Origin: Eudorina sp. 2006-703-Eu-15
Taxonomy: Eukaryota > Chlorophyta > Chlorophyceae > Chlamydomonadales > Volvocaceae
Length of the DNA: 64,000 nucleotides
Assembly (NCBI GenBank): GCA_003117195.1
Contig: BDSI01000019.1
Coordinates: 1,116,001 to 1,180,000 of the forward strand
Reading direction: 5' to 3'
In this document: positions 46,604 to 59,822 of the stretch, in pieces
Numbering within the stretch: the first letter of the stretch is position 1
Layout: each line of letters opens with the position of its first letter
Position numbers and translations under genes: made by a program
The notes under the pieces: generated by a model
Databases searched by the model: none
Told to the model about the DNA's origin: nothing
What the model saw: the letters and a program-made list of their open reading frames with translations, nothing else

Positions 46604-48063
46604 AAAAATGCTCACACATAGCGTAAGGATCGCATGCGTAATCTCTGTAGTATGATAGTTTGAATTCAGTGGTTTAGCGCCAACGCCAGGCAACGTTAAG
46701 TGGGGGTTGCGAATCGACGTGACGGTTGATCGTCCGAAACTGCGACGTGATGCGTTTTCACATACCTTATCTTTCAAATTACCACATATGCAGTCCCCTG
46801 ATGTGCTCCATTACATAATGCAGCGCTCGCAGAACTCTTTTCATAGACGCGTCTGGTTGATGCAACATCAGGTCAGAGGCATTCATACATACAACGTAAA
46901 TTATGAATAGTTCTTCAGTACTCTTTTGAGTAACATCTCCGATGGGTTTCGACGGGTACATCAACGTGCTATGAGGAGTCGCGCTCTGCATAGGAACCAT
47001 GCACAGTCTTTAAACTAAAATGATATTTGTGATAACCGTAGGTGTACTTAATTGTATGATGAGTTGCATTTCCCTGTCTTCGTAACACACAAACGGAATG
47101 AAACTACACTTTCTGCCAAAACGTATTTCCCTACAACGACGCATACTTATTGACAAAATAAAACCACCATGATACAATGACGCAAAAGAATGTGAAGGTG
47201 GCTGCTGCCAATGTTGGTCATAAGACTTTACAAATCGTCGTGGCAGCGAGCTTATGTTAAGCTGGAATTTTTTAGCTCTTATGCACAAGTTAAATGCCAT
47301 AAATGGCCACATATATCTTAGCATAAATGTATGCCGATGTATCATGGCGTTCGAACAACCAATCGCCGTGAAGTACGCTTCGAAGCTTTCATCACTGCTG
47401 ACACTTTGCATTGCATAATACTTAGATCATTCATTCATCTATTTACAAATGGTGCTGGCAAGGCGCACGCGGTGCCTGTATATATCGGAAGTAGACGAGT
47501 TTCTGGGTATCTGCACCAGTTGGCCTGGACGTACACACATGAATATGGCACAAACAAGACCGCTTCTTTCATCCAGATGATATAAAAATTTACTTTGCAT
47601 TGGTGGACCCGGATGCAGCCCGACCTTTCCTCCCTCCTCCAGACTCTCCAAGAGCCTGTTACAGATGGATGCTGTCAAATGAGTAATTCTTTGCTTCCAA
47701 ATGCCATTCCTGCTCTTGGAAGCAGCTCGACGGCGACTCTTTTTCTTACTGCCGGTGCCAACGCGTCCGATGCTACTCGTGAATTGCCAAGTCCAAGGGC
47801 TCCACACCTTTCAGCGAAAGATGGTAATAACAACCGTGTTTAAAGCATGATGCTGGTGACTGATTGTCCGCGATGCGAATATAACGCTGTGCGACGCGTG
47901 GGGGAGCACGCTTTGAGCAAGAAATGGCCCACGCACGCAGGAGGTCTTCATACGGAGCTTCCTATTGCGGATACCGGCATTCGTGTTGGCTCTCCGCGGC
48001 GTCAGCTTGGTGGCGGTGTCGGCCATGTGCTAGATGTGAGCTGCGGCACAATTTGTTAAGCCG

Positions 48064-48690
48064 GTGGTACACACCAAGGAAGGGAACGGCACATTCGTGG
48101 AGGGCTTAAACCTCGCTAACCCTTGCAAGCGGCTCGGTTCACGGGGAAGATTGTGTTCCACGCGGCTGTCCAGGCTTCAAAATGGTTTAGGTGCCAATCT
48201 CCGCTTCCGCTTGCCCTGTCAGCTGCTTACCCGGGTCTTAACACAGATCTACACCTTCACCATTGCCGCAATCGAGCGCCGACACTGGGATGTTGCCTGC
48301 TTCCAGCACCTAAAACCCCACCGCCCTTGCCCCCAGGTTGACAGCCCCGTCAGCTGCATCTCAGAGTCACGTGGACCCCCCTCCGCCTTGTCACCGGGGG
48401 ACGCCGTATTTCGGGGAAACTTATCCGTCAGCCGACCCATGGGTCAACAAAGGCCTGACGGCGAGGGGGGAGGCGGCGGGGCAGGCGGCGGGGGAGGCGG
48501 CGCAGCCACCGGGCGAGGCAGCCTGCTTCCCCGGGCAACAACGCTCCCCTCGCGGCCCCCCCAACACCTCCATTCACCCCAATCCAGGCTACAGCCGCAG
48601 CAGCCCGTGCTACAGCGAGAGATCCTGGTCCTGCCCATGCAGGAGCCGCTCGGGGCCCCAGCGAGCAGTGCAATTCGCAACCATCAGCAC

Positions 48691-48740
<50 letters not shown>

Positions 48741-51700
48741 ACTGTCGGTCCTCCGCGCGCGGACCCCCCCGGGCGGCAGCCTCCAGATTCTACATCAGCA
48801 CCACCTCCACCACCACCAACAACAACAACCACAACAACAACAACATCAGCAGCAACCACAGCAACAGCTACGGCCCCACCTGCAGCTCTCGCCTCAGCTC
48901 CACCCGCAGCTGTACCAGCACTCGCTGCACGTCCATCTCCAGCAGCAGCAGCAGCAGCAGCAGCGCCACCAGAATCACCACTACCAGCTGCCACAGGAAA
49001 CGCCGCAGGGCTCGCCCTTCACGTCCGGCATGGCGCCGGTCTCCAACACCACCACCACCACAAGCGGCGGCGGCGGCGGCGGCGGCGAAGGCGAAGGCGA
49101 CGTCCGGGGAGCGAGCGGCGACGCCAGCGGCGGGATGGTCGGCGGCATGGACGACGTGTTGGCATGGGGGGATCTGTCGCTGGGACAGCTCGTCTCAATG
49201 ACGGGAGGCCCTCAAGTGCGGTTGCCCGTACAGCCGCCGGTTGCGGGGACCGTCAGGTCGGCGGGGCCGGCGCCGGTGGGGGCGGCAGCGGCTGCGGCAG
49301 CGGGCGCCGGCCTGGATACAGCGCCCTGCGCGACTGGCGGCGGCGGCGGCGGCGGCGGCGGAGTCGGCAGGCGCCTTCGCAATACCTCACAGGTGCTGTT
49401 GCCGCCGTTGCTGATGCGGGCCGCTGCAGCGGGTGGAAGCGGCGGTGGCGGCGGCGGCGGCGGCGGTAGCCCCGACGGCGGCGAGCTGGGCGCGGTGTTC
49501 TTCGGACCTGGCGCGCTGCCGGGACTGCTGAACGGCTCCTCGCCTCCAGAGACCCGGATCGGAGGAGGCGGCGGCGGCGGCAGCGGCGGCCAGATCGCCG
49601 CACGGCTGCTGGCGGGCCCTATGTTCCTGCACATCGCGCCCAGCCACCAGAACCGGCAGCAGATCAACGGCATGGTGCCGTCGTCGGTGCCGGTGCTGCC
49701 GAACGACGATTCATCGACGTCGCTTTGGGGCGGTGCCTCCGCCTCCGCCCCCGGCGCCGACGCCACGCCCTCCCTCAACAGCTGCGCCAACGCGCTGCCC
49801 AGCAGCGCCGCCGCCCTGGCGTCCAGCAAGGTCTTGGGACTGGGCGGGAGCGCCGCGTCGGCCGCGGCCGCGGCGGCGGCGGCCGTCGCCCCCGCGCCGT
49901 CCCTGGGCGACCTTGAAGGTTTGGCGGCGATGGCAGCGGCCGCAGCGTCGGCATTGGCGTCGGACGGCGAACCCAAGCTGAGGCCGCAGACCCCCTCCTG
50001 GACGGCGTGGCCCAGCGGCCTTGAAAAAAGTGAATCAGCTGGGGCAGGGCGATCGTCCGACAGCAAGGCCTCCAAACTGTCGGCGCACTCGAGCGCGCCG
50101 CCGGAGGTGGCCAGCCGCGGCGTGCACGACGGCGCTGCCGGCGGCGGCAACGGCGGCGGCGGCGGAGCGGGCGCAAACGCCACGGCGACAGCGCCGCCGA
50201 CCACGCCAGCACTCCCCCCGGACTATCCCGACAGCGGTCCGGTGTCACTGGGACAGTTCCGGTCCTTCAAGAGCGGCACGCAGCATATCCCCGTGGAGCT
50301 GGATACGACAACCGTACTACAGAGTGGGGCGCAGTGTACGAGCACGAGCGGGAAGTTTGTGGGCGACGCTGCGAAGGACGGCGGCGCCGGCGGCGCCGAC
50401 ACGGACGCGGAGCCGACGGCAGTAGCGGGCGGGTGGCTCACGACCGACGGCGGCGACGGCGGCAGCGGCGGCGGTGGCGGCGGCAGCATCTGTCGAGGGC
50501 CCAACAACGCACTGGCAGCCAAGGCTGTTGCAGCGGGGCACGGGTCCATCGTGGGGAGGGAACGGGGCAGCAGCAGCTCCCGGCCCCCGGCCCCGGAGGC
50601 GGCCTGCGGTGATGGCGGCGCCGCCGCCGCCGTGGGGGTCCCGATCCCGGGCGCCTCAGCTTTCTCCCCAGCGGTGGTTGCCGCCCTCGCCGCCCACGCG
50701 GCCTCGTCGCCCTCCCAGCCAGGCTCGCACCACCACCACCACCATCACCACAAGAAGTCGGCGGTACGGCCCTTGTCTGCCGGCGAAGTTGGCTCGAGGA
50801 GTCCGGGGGCGGCAACAAGAGGCGGCGCCGGCGGCAGCGTCCGCGCAGGTGTCGGTTACGGCAGCGGCGGCGGCGGCTCCGTCGCATCATGCGGCGACAG
50901 CGGCGTGTACGGCAGCCCCGACAGCGGCGTGATGACGCCCGAGTCGCCGCGCGCGCGCTGGCAGCGCGCGGCGCGCGCCGCCGGTCTGGCGGCGAGCGTT
51001 GCGCGCGGCTTCCGTACACTCCGAAACCAGCATGACGAGAATCTGGTGCGAGAGGAGCAGCTGGAGGTGCTGAGCGAGATCGGCGCCGGGTCCTTTGCGC
51101 GGGTGGACAAGTGCATGTATCGCCCACTGGATGGGGCCACGCCCTTTCTGGTAAGGATAAGGGTGGCTGCAGTCTGCAGCTCTATCTGTCCAACGTCTTC
51201 CTGTCTGTCTGCCGATGGCCAAGTGGTGGACACGACTCACCAGCCGGCCATGCGACCTCACGGGCCGGCGGGGGCCGGGCGGTCCCTTCCGCCGCGCGGC
51301 TCGGTGCCGGATGGCGGGCGGGAGGGCGGGATGTGCGGGATGATATGGGGTGTGAGATGGTGGGCCAGGGTCATCCGGGATGGGGGGTGGGCTGCGTGGT
51401 GACCCACGGGTCAGTACGGCCATACCTATGTGCAGACCGCCGGGGCGGCGCTGACCCACGGGACATCGATGGCGGCTCTTCCCACACCCTGTCGCTTAGG
51501 TTGATCGACAGAGGGCGACCGTTTTCGTGCTTGGCCCGAGCCGGGGCTGGGTTCGGCACTCTGTGACCGGAGAGGGGAAACGCACACCCCACCTGTGTAC
51601 GGTGTCCGATGTACGGTGTACGGTGCGCGGCAATCGCCACGTGAGTGCGGCGGCCTGGACCCTCGACGGTGAATCAGCACCCGCCCCTCCACACCCCCAG

Positions 51701-52497
51701 AGTGAGCTCGCAAACTTGCGCATCCGGATATCTGCACACCCGTACATCTCCTGTGTAACGATAAAACCGGCCCGGATCTTTACACATGGCAGACGCCTCG
51801 ACTAGCAGCGAGCGGTCAACGGTAACCGGCTAGGCCAGCGGGCGGTTGGCCGCCTCCCCTCTCCCAACAGGGCTGGTGCCCCCTGCGGCTGGGCTCTCCG
51901 GGCGTGGCTCTCCTTTTGCACGCAACCCCCAGCCGAGCCCCGGGGTGTGTGCCCGGGCTCGTGTGCCGGCTTTGTTTTTTCACTGCATCCCCTGTCGGGT
52001 CCTGCCCCTCCCGTCCCCCACGTTCATTCCACATACACGGCTTCTCGTCAACGAGACCGCGCAAAGGCACCCGTCGTATGTCAACCCCTCCCTCACAGCT
52101 CCCCACCCCTGCGGCCTACCCACTTCCTACACCTCTCTCTTGTATCCCTAACACCGACTCGCCCCCCGGCCCCCCACCACCACCTCCACAGGTGGCCGTG
52201 AAGCGCATCAAGCCCGAGATGCTGGTGACCAGTCGCGACCCGGAGGACCTGCAGCTGTTCATCCAGGAGGCGCAGCTGCTGCGGAAGCTCAACCACCCGT
52301 GAGCGGGGCGCGGGAGGAGGGGGAGGAGGAGGGGGACGCGGCTGCGCGCAAGATGTTTGGCGCAACTGAGGGATGCGTATTGCATTTTACATGTGTGGCT
52401 GGTGCGGAGTCTGGTGCGTGCAGGGCGTGGTGGATCGGGCGGACTTGCGGTGTGCAGTGTGCAGCGCATGATGGCGGCGGTTGTGGTCCTTGCCTTG

Positions 52498-52533
<36 letters not shown>

Positions 52534-53860
52534 CCGCCTTCATGAGATCATGACCCGCGGGTCGTTCCCCACCGCCCGGCAGGCATATTGTGCAGTACAT
52601 CGGGATGGGCATCGTGGCGGAGGAGCCGGGCAGCAGTCAGAAGCGGCCCATGGACGCGGAGCAGCTCTTGGAGCTCAGCCGCAAGTCCTGGGGACCCCCT
52701 GTACGGCGCCTGAACAAGAGCCACGTCAGCATGGGGCCCGGCGGCGCGCGGCAGCTCGACAGGAAGAGGTCAACGGCCGGCGGGCGGCCGCAGCCGCAGT
52801 CGCCGCCGCAGCGGCAGCCGCGCGGCGCCAAGGGCGCGGTGTGCAGCAGCACAGACGAGGAAGACGATGCGGCGGCGACGGGGCCGCAGTCGGCGCCTCC
52901 GGCGCCGGCGCCGGCGCTGCCGCTGGTCAGGGGGGTGTTCATAGTGGAGGAGTTCCTCGCCGGCGGCACGCTCAAGGTACGGCACTGGCTCAAGGACGCC
53001 AGTAGGGCGACGACGCCGTACAATCAGAAGATGCTGGAAGTGCCAATGCTACATCGCAGATGCATATGTACCCATCCAAACGCCCGATGGCGCCGCGCCG
53101 TGCCATGCCGGTTATTCTTTATACGGAGTTACGGACATGTATAGTACCGTACGCAAATTCCTGCACTCAATTATGGTAAGCGTATTAATAGTCATCGTTA
53201 CAAGGTGGACCCGAGTCCCGACCGGGTGTACCAACGCGCCCAGATAGCTCGTATTGGTGACTGGTTTACATCGGTCGGCTTCTTCGAACACGCACAGACA
53301 CCCAACCCACACCACAACACAACACAACACAACACAACACACCACAACACAACACAACACAACACAACACAACACAACACAGCACAGCACAGCACAACAC
53401 ACCAAGCTATTTATCACGCCACGCCACGTTACGCCGTACGCTCACCCCGGCTCACACAGCCCGCCCCACAACACAACACAACACCCGTATGCCCGGGTTC
53501 GTTTTTTGAGTTTACTTCCTTTTATCAATTTAACCACCTGTCATCCGCAGGCCGCCGTATACAAGCAGATGCTCCGGCCCCAGAAGCAGCTGTACACCAA
53601 CGCGACCGCACTGCGGTGGATGGGCCAGGTGGCGGCGGCGCTGTCGTACATGCACACCTGCCGTCCCAAGGTGCTCCATCGGGACATCAAGCTGGACAAT
53701 GTGCTGCTGCAGCCGCCCAGCAGCCAGGCAAAAGGCAGGCCCGGGGGGGATCCGAGGGCGGCAGCAAGGGACGGAGCGGGGTCTTATGCGGGGACGGACC
53801 TGGGATGGGGGGGCGCCGGTGTCTGGGATAGGGCAGGATTTTTTGTATGGAGAGTCTATG

Positions 53861-53891
<31 letters not shown>

Positions 53892-56800
53892 GTATCAGAC
53901 AGTATATATGTTTAGCTTGGGGTAGGGGCAGGCCGGGCCGTGGTTGGCGCCCGCCGGGGTATGCGATCGAGGCGCCCTCTGGTCCGCGAGTCACCCACCG
54001 CACGGAGCGGTCGTTCGGAAGGCGGCGACCCCGTCTATCTGCGCAGGGAAGGGGACGCCGGACGGCAGGCGGGCGGGCAGGGCAGGCAGGGCAGGGGGAG
54101 CGCAGCAGCAGGAGGAGGGTTAGTTAGCCAGCGCACAGCGGGGAAATAAAGTTTGTGAAATCGAAGTTTGAATCTGGAAGACACTACTTGGGGTCACTCG
54201 TCCTGGTGGTACAGCCACACATGGCGGCGGATCGGCTCCAGGGGAGTGAAGTGAGCCCGGCCACGACAAGACAGCTCTCGTACTCTGGGCGTGCTCCAAG
54301 CTTGACAGCTCTCGTACTCCAAGCTTGACGCGTTGACAAGGTGATCAGCGGGTGGACAGGCCGATGTGATGTTCAGCCGACCCGCGGGTAGTAACACATT
54401 GGGCCCGCGAAGATGCCGTAACGCGCCGTACCGTACCAGATTGGATCTGGGTCATGCCGATTGAACCCACGGTGTGTAGGTATATATATGTAGATACATG
54501 TGCTTCTAGCTCCTCTGGTTACATTTGTTCGAAAACAACACGCCCTGCAACGACAACCACTCTGCTACGACCTGCAAGGGACACCCGTTAGCATTTTGTT
54601 CGACGCTGGACCAGTGGCCGGTTGTTGCTGCAATGTCCAAACCGGCAGACGGCCGGTGGACACTGTAATGACCACTCCGTTGCAACCACCAAGCGTCCCA
54701 CGCTGCCCACCCGAAGGGTGTACTCTCCCGGGCGGGCGGGCGGGCGGGACTATGCCCCGGCAGAGGGGCAACAGCAATTATTATAATTAGCAACAACGGC
54801 AGATACCGAGTCGCAACCCAGCCGCCGCTGAACAAGCTGCGATGGCTCTGCCGCGCTGTACCGCGGCGTACAACAGTACAACCGAAATCATTTCACCAAT
54901 CGTCGCTAGAACCTGACTTCCCTGCTATTCATACTTCATTGCTAGAAAAGTCAACGTATACCATTGACGTTCCCAGGTACGGAGTCGACTGGTACGGCCA
55001 CGTCGTTCGACGGCTGTACTGCCAAGCTGGGCGACCTGGGTTTGGCGGCGCTGCTGTCCCACCATCGACGTAACAGCGTGTGAGGCGCGGGTGCGGGTTT
55101 GGGGCCCTGGGGCCGGAGCGGGGAAGGGCGGGGCGAGGCGGGGAGGGGAGCCCGCTGCGAGTGGTGGACTTCAAGGCTTTGAACATGAATAATAATGTAT
55201 AGAGTATGTGGCTTATGTGGGCGTTTTCAAGTGCGTTGCTGACCTTCCCTTTTCCGCGTCCTGCCTCCTGCGACTTCGTTGTGGATCGGATTGGGCGGCA
55301 GCATCGGCGCTTCGGATCTGGAGGTGGAGGAGACGGACCCCGTGCGACCCGCCCACGCGCGATCAGTCCGGAGCCAGTGAGTGACTGGTGTGTTTAGAAA
55401 TACTGATGTGATGAGTTACTGATGTTTGTTTAAAGAAGAGACCCGCCCGATGTGTGTGTCGGGAGAGGGGGCGCGTAGGCAGGCAGAACAGGAGTGCGTG
55501 ACATTCAAGGGGCAGAGCCAAGGGGCAGAGCAGAACCCAGATAGTATGCCTGCCCGTATGCGTATGTAATGTACCCAATTGTGTGACTCTCGCTGTCTTG
55601 CCAAACCTCACAACATATAGCTCGAACCTCAGCCTCCACAGCCTCCCTCTTCCCAACGCAAGTCCTGCCTCCCTCTCCACCTCCCTTCCACAACCCTTTC
55701 CCCCTCCGTCCCTCCGCCCGCCCGCCCATACCCCGGCCCTACCTCCCGCCCTCACGCCCTCTCAGAGCCTCCGTCGCGGTCCGGCAGCGCGTCACCGCCG
55801 CCGCCCAGGCCCCCCCGCACCTGCGCCAGGCCGACGACGCCAGCCGGCTGTCAAAGATGCTGGAGAGCCACAAGCGGGACCGCCTGGGGACCTACATGTA
55901 TATGGCGCCCGAGGTGTACCAAAGACAAAAATACGATGAAAAGGTACGGCATGCAACAATGTACGACATGCGTGGGCTGGCCAGCCGGTCGGTGGGTAAG
56001 CGGCCTGGCTCTGACTGCAGGGCGCGCGTGCGTGGGTTTGTATCCCTCGGTCCGCGCCGCGGTGGACCCCCGGGCCCCCGTGTCTGGGCTGTTTCTTTGT
56101 AACCCCCGGGCCTTATGTTCACCCAGATGCCCTCAAAAGAGGTCGCCCGTCCCACCCCACACCAGTCGGCCCCCACCCCCCCCAAAGCGCATTCCCCCAT
56201 TGCTTTCCTCTTTATTCCCCCAACCCTCTTCCAACCCCCCATGCCCCCTGTCCCCCCTTCCCCGCAGTGCGACTGCTTTTCCTTCGCCATGCTGTTGTAC
56301 GAAGTGTTCCACCGCTTCATCACCGCCTGCTCCCTGGAGAATTCCTCCGAGATGGAGAAGTACGCCCGGCAGGTGGGTGGGTGGGCGGGCGGCTGCGTGG
56401 TCCGCTGTGGGGTCTTGGCACATGGGGGTGGCTGTTTGGGCTTTGACAGGGATACCTTGGACGCCCCTCAGGGCCCCTCAGGGCGGGGTCAGAGGGGCGC
56501 TGGCGGCAGCACCCGGGCAACGGGAGGGGCCCACCGAGGCACCCAGAACCGGCCCGAGCCCTTGGGTGGTCAGGTGCACAACCGACAACCAACAACCGAC
56601 GACTCGTCCCCAACCACCCACGCACCTGCGATCTTGGCCCCTCGACCACAGGGATTGCTGGGTGCGGTTCTCGGACCCTAGACACAGTTCTCACAACCCC
56701 TTTGTAACCGCACCATCACGTTTTCGCGAGCACCCTACCACGCACATGCACACACACATACGCGTATGATATACGCATACGGGCAATTTTTGTGCATCTC

Positions 56801-57330
56801 TGCCCCTTGCATGTCACGCACGCCTGTTCTGCCCGCCTGAGAACACACACACACACACACACGTGCGCGCACACACACACACACACGCACACACACACGG
56901 GTCTCTTCTCTAAACACACATACACATACACTCACCTTTTCCATCCTTCTGCTCACCCTCACCCTCACTTCCACCGCCTTCCTCCGCCACCTCCTCCGCC
57001 ACCTCCTCCGCCACCTCCACCTCCTCCGACACCACCACCTCCTCCACCACCGCCCCCTCACCATGCACCCTCATCTCCCTGGCGGCGCGGCCCCCCCGTA
57101 CCCGACAGGTGTCCCAAGGCTTCCGCCCCGCCATCCACGAGGACCTGCCCGGTCCCCTGCGCCGCATCATCAAGGGCTGTTGGGCGCAGGACCCGGCGGA
57201 CAGACCCGACATGGCGGCGGTGGCCCGGGAGCTGAGGGCGCTGGAGGCTCGAGGGGTGGTCGCGGCACTGGACCGGAAGCAGCAGGCAGCCAGCGGGCTG
57301 CTGGAGAGCTGCTGCTGCGTCGTGTCCTGA
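48064..57330 (+). CDS. Large TKL/MAPKKK-like protein kinase with long low-complexity N-terminus
   Basis: Eight exons, 48064-51150, 52192-52298, 52583-52976, 53551-53727, 54985-55079, 55766-55943, 56268-56372 and 57109-57330, join in phase to give 1454 residues. Residues 1 to about 990 are low-complexity: a poly-Gln tract from (CAG)n near 48694-48738, His/Gln-rich runs, and poly-Gly and poly-Ala blocks. The kinase domain starts at EIGAGSFARV (glycine loop 1007-1012), with Lys1033 in VAVKRIK, Glu1055 in helix C, HRDIKLDN at 1239, DLG instead of DFG at 1272, and APE at 1334 in GTYMYMAPEVY. IIKGCWAQDPADRPDM is typical of TKL/Raf-like kinases. About 100 extra residues lie between YIGMGIVAEE and VFIVEEFLAGGTLK. 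The start is uncertain: Met at 48439 is an alternative, and an intron near 48330 is possible. The 53727 donor reads GC. The protein ends SCCCVVS. Confidence 0.85.
52489..52536. repeat. (CCTG)n tetranucleotide tract in a kinase intron
   Basis: About ten to eleven TGCC units between the 52192 and 52583 exons. Confidence 0.8.
53300..53403. repeat. (CACAA)n pentanucleotide tract in a kinase intron
   Basis: About twenty CACAA-type units with a few CACAG variants. A related ACAGC run is at 33226-33268. Confidence 0.8.
53868..53895. repeat. (TA)n tract in a kinase intron
   Basis: TATATATATATATATATATA flanked by TATGTATA, in the intron after 53727. Confidence 0.75.
55422..55572 (+). repeat. Complete copy of the dispersed (TG)n-bearing repeat
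   Basis: Order: TTTAAAGAAGAGACCCG, a short TG tract, GGCAGGCAGAACAGGAG, GCGTGACATTCAAGGGG, then GCCCGTATGCGTATG. Lies in the kinase intron between 55079 and 55766. Confidence 0.75.
56757..56932 (-). repeat. Complete copy of the dispersed (TG)n-bearing repeat, inverted
   Basis: Minus strand order: GTTTAGAGAAGAGACCCG, a long TG tract, GGCGGGCAGAACAGGCG, GCGTGACATGCAAGGGG, then GCCCGTATGCGTATA. Lies in the last kinase intron, opposite in orientation to the copy at 55422. Confidence 0.8.
56977..57058. repeat. (CCTCCGCCA)n-type tract before the last kinase exon
   Basis: CCTCCGCCA and CCACCTCCT units in a pyrimidine-rich stretch upstream of the 57109 acceptor. Confidence 0.7.
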
Positions 57331-58542
57331 TCTTGACCTTGATCTTGAAGATCTTGATCTTGGTCTTGATCTTGACCGTGAACGAGACGAGGTGGGGAGC
57401 AGCGCCGGGCGTCGGGATGATGTTTGCGTGGTGTGTGTGGGGAAGGGTGGGGCTGCTGTGGGGTTTCGGGGGGGGTATGTCAGGTGCGAAGTGGGGGAGG
57501 GGGTGCGCTGGGCGCGACGGTCAGGTTACGCAGGAGGAGGGGTCGGTGACGGATGGACGAGCACGGGGCAGATGAGGCGCCCGGACGGAGTGCTGGAGGC
57601 CGGGAAAGGTTGGTCGCGAAAGGGAGGTCGGGAGAGGAAGGCGGCAAGGAGGGATCAGCCAGGGACGTCACGGGTTCCTGTACGGGGCTCCCCCCGCCGC
57701 TCAACAAATCGACACACACACAAACACGCACAAACACGTGTTTCTCGCAGCTCAGATTTCTCGCACACACACACATGTGCCGACATGCCCTTGGCATGCC
57801 ACGCGCGCTGCCTTGACACCGCCACTGGTTCTCCCATATGCGTGATCGGGAACTATTCTCCCTCCTACGCACACACAAACACACACACACACACGCTCTC
57901 ATCACGGACGACCCCACACACATGTGTGTGTGTGCCGCGCACACCGAACCCGGCCCCCCCCCGGAGCAATGGACCCTGCCTGTCCTTTCCGGACACAGAA
58001 CCATCTCACACAGATATACCATACCGTACTTGCTACAGGCTTATCCATGAGACATGTCGTACTTATCGTACTGCTTGTACTTGTCGTACTAGTTAATCGG
58101 TCGGTCGTGTGCGCGTGTTTATCGCACTACTGGCGATGGACGACGTGGTGCGGGGTGCGGGGTGTGCGAGCGAGCTTGCTCTGAGGCGTGTGTCGGCTCC
58201 TGGTCCGGGCGACCTGGCGGCGGTCCATACATCTATCCGGGGGATGTATGGGCCGCCGCCAGGTCCCCCGCCCGGTCCCCCCGGGGGATGTATGGAGGCG
58301 AGGGGGATCAGGTGTCTGGTGTGTACATAGTCCGTCGCGAAGGTGGGATGGGCTTTAAGTGAATCGCAATCCCAGATAGATGGAATGGGCGCTGGCCGAG
58401 CAATCTGTCGTCCGGAAGCATCGTGAAGACCTAGCTAGCCACCCGAGCACGACAACGACACATCCTCACGTGACGGCATGTCAGGCGCGTGGAGCGGTGT
58501 GTGTTTAATGAGAACCTGAACGGGGTGTGTGTGTATATATTA

Positions 58543-58612
58543 TCATTAAGGATGTTACAGCGGACCCCGCGGGTCATCGGTGACAGCCAACGGCGACAGC
58601 CGAAGCTTCCTC
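58543..58612 (-). mobile_element. LINE family A 3' end fragment, antisense, with (AAT)n tail
   Basis: TCATTAAGGATGTTACAGCGG, then ACCCCGCGGGTCATCGG, the reverse complement of the 4570-4606 and 20430-20467 ends. Only about 70 bases. Confidence 0.8.
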
Positions 58613-59817
58613 ATGTGTGTATGGAAAAAACTGTGATGTGTGTGTGGGGGAAGGGAGTGTGTGTGTGTGTGTGTCGGAGCTGGCTGGCAGGAACTCGTGG
58701 GTGCCTGGTGGTGGGGCCGATGGCGCCGGCGGAGTGGACCCGGTCATGGGTCAGGCGAGAGCGGGGTGTTGGAGGGCGGGTGTGGGTGGGCGGGTGGAGG
58801 GGCGCCCCAGCGGCTGCGTTGGAAACGAACACGCTGGCGGCCTCTGGGCGGCCTCTCCGTGTCAGAATCTGCCTTGCGAGTGAGCGATCACTCCGACACG
58901 CACTGATTGTCTGTTTTGTGCTTGCCCCGGAGCGCGGAATCGATCCCTGGGGAGACGTCCGTGGCGGGGCGCTTCATCCACGCGCGCCGGCATCCAGCAT
59001 CGTAGGGCGGCTGGTCAGCGGCGGAGGACGGTGAGCAGGGCTGGGCGCGGTGCCGGCAGCTGGGACGCCGCAGGCAGGCCTGTTTCGGGTAGCCGGGCAG
59101 GTAGGGAAGCACCTGTAGAAAAATGCGTACCCCGTACGTACTTCGGTGCACGAGAACGAGAAATGATATTTTTTTACTATCGTACTATCTGCGGGGAAAC
59201 GTTGAGGCGGTTTACATGTGAGCGGTGTGAGCAGGGGGATGTACGGCAAGTATCCCTGTGCCGCCAAAGGGTCCTGGGCTGAGTTGTGGCGAGCTGCATT
59301 GCTTGGGCCTTGGGCTGAGTTGTGGCGAGTTGAATTAGAGTTGGGCTGATCGGACGACCCTAGAAGGTGGACGACGTTGGGATTGGGATAGCAGGGTTGG
59401 ATTGTAGTTGCATGGGGTGAGTGGCGCTGAGTGATTCACAGGTGCGCACCGGGCACGGACGCATGGGATCGTCGAGGCAGGAAGCCGTGTACCGTCGGTT
59501 ACTGCGTGGGCCAGGGGATGGGATTGCTGGCTGTGTTGCGAGCGGTGCAGCTGTCAACCGCTGCATTTCATGGGTTGTCGTACGCTGGATTGCCGTACTG
59601 CTGCCGTACTGTCCCACTGCGAGTGCATGGCTGCGGCGGCGGGCCGTTGCACGGGTGCAGGCGTCGGCCCGACCTAAAGGGCCCCGTCTCTGCCTGTCAG
59701 TGCGTGGTCCCTCAGGTGGTAAGGGATCGTGGTTCGCCCATCTAGGTCCCGCTTCGTTCATGACCCTGTGGCGGCGGTCGAGGCAAGGTGCTGCATGGGC
59801 GCAGGCGCGCGCGCGTG

Positions 59818-59822
59818 TGTGT
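59818..59822 (+). terminator. TGTAA motif, possible polyadenylation signal
   Basis: GTGTGTGTAAAAGATAAATA. It is the first clear plus-strand TGTAA I noticed after the kinase stop, but it is 2.5 kb away, so its link to that gene is doubtful. Confidence 0.15.

Larger units (their letters stand above)
43346..48063. other. Divergent intergenic region between the amine oxidase and kinase genes
   Basis: No gene supported. It should hold both promoters; the kinase 5' UTR and perhaps an upstream kinase exon lie at the right end. It contains LINE family B pieces, a 111-nt hairpin and a candidate inverted-repeat element (separate entries). The stretch 46270-47850 is relatively AT-rich and shows no recognisable feature. 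Confidence 0.5.

Noticed and set aside
49212..50204. 330-codon minus-strand ORF, Pro/Ala-rich
   Set aside because: Shadow of the Gly/Ala-rich kinase exon; open only because of GGC/GCC repeats.
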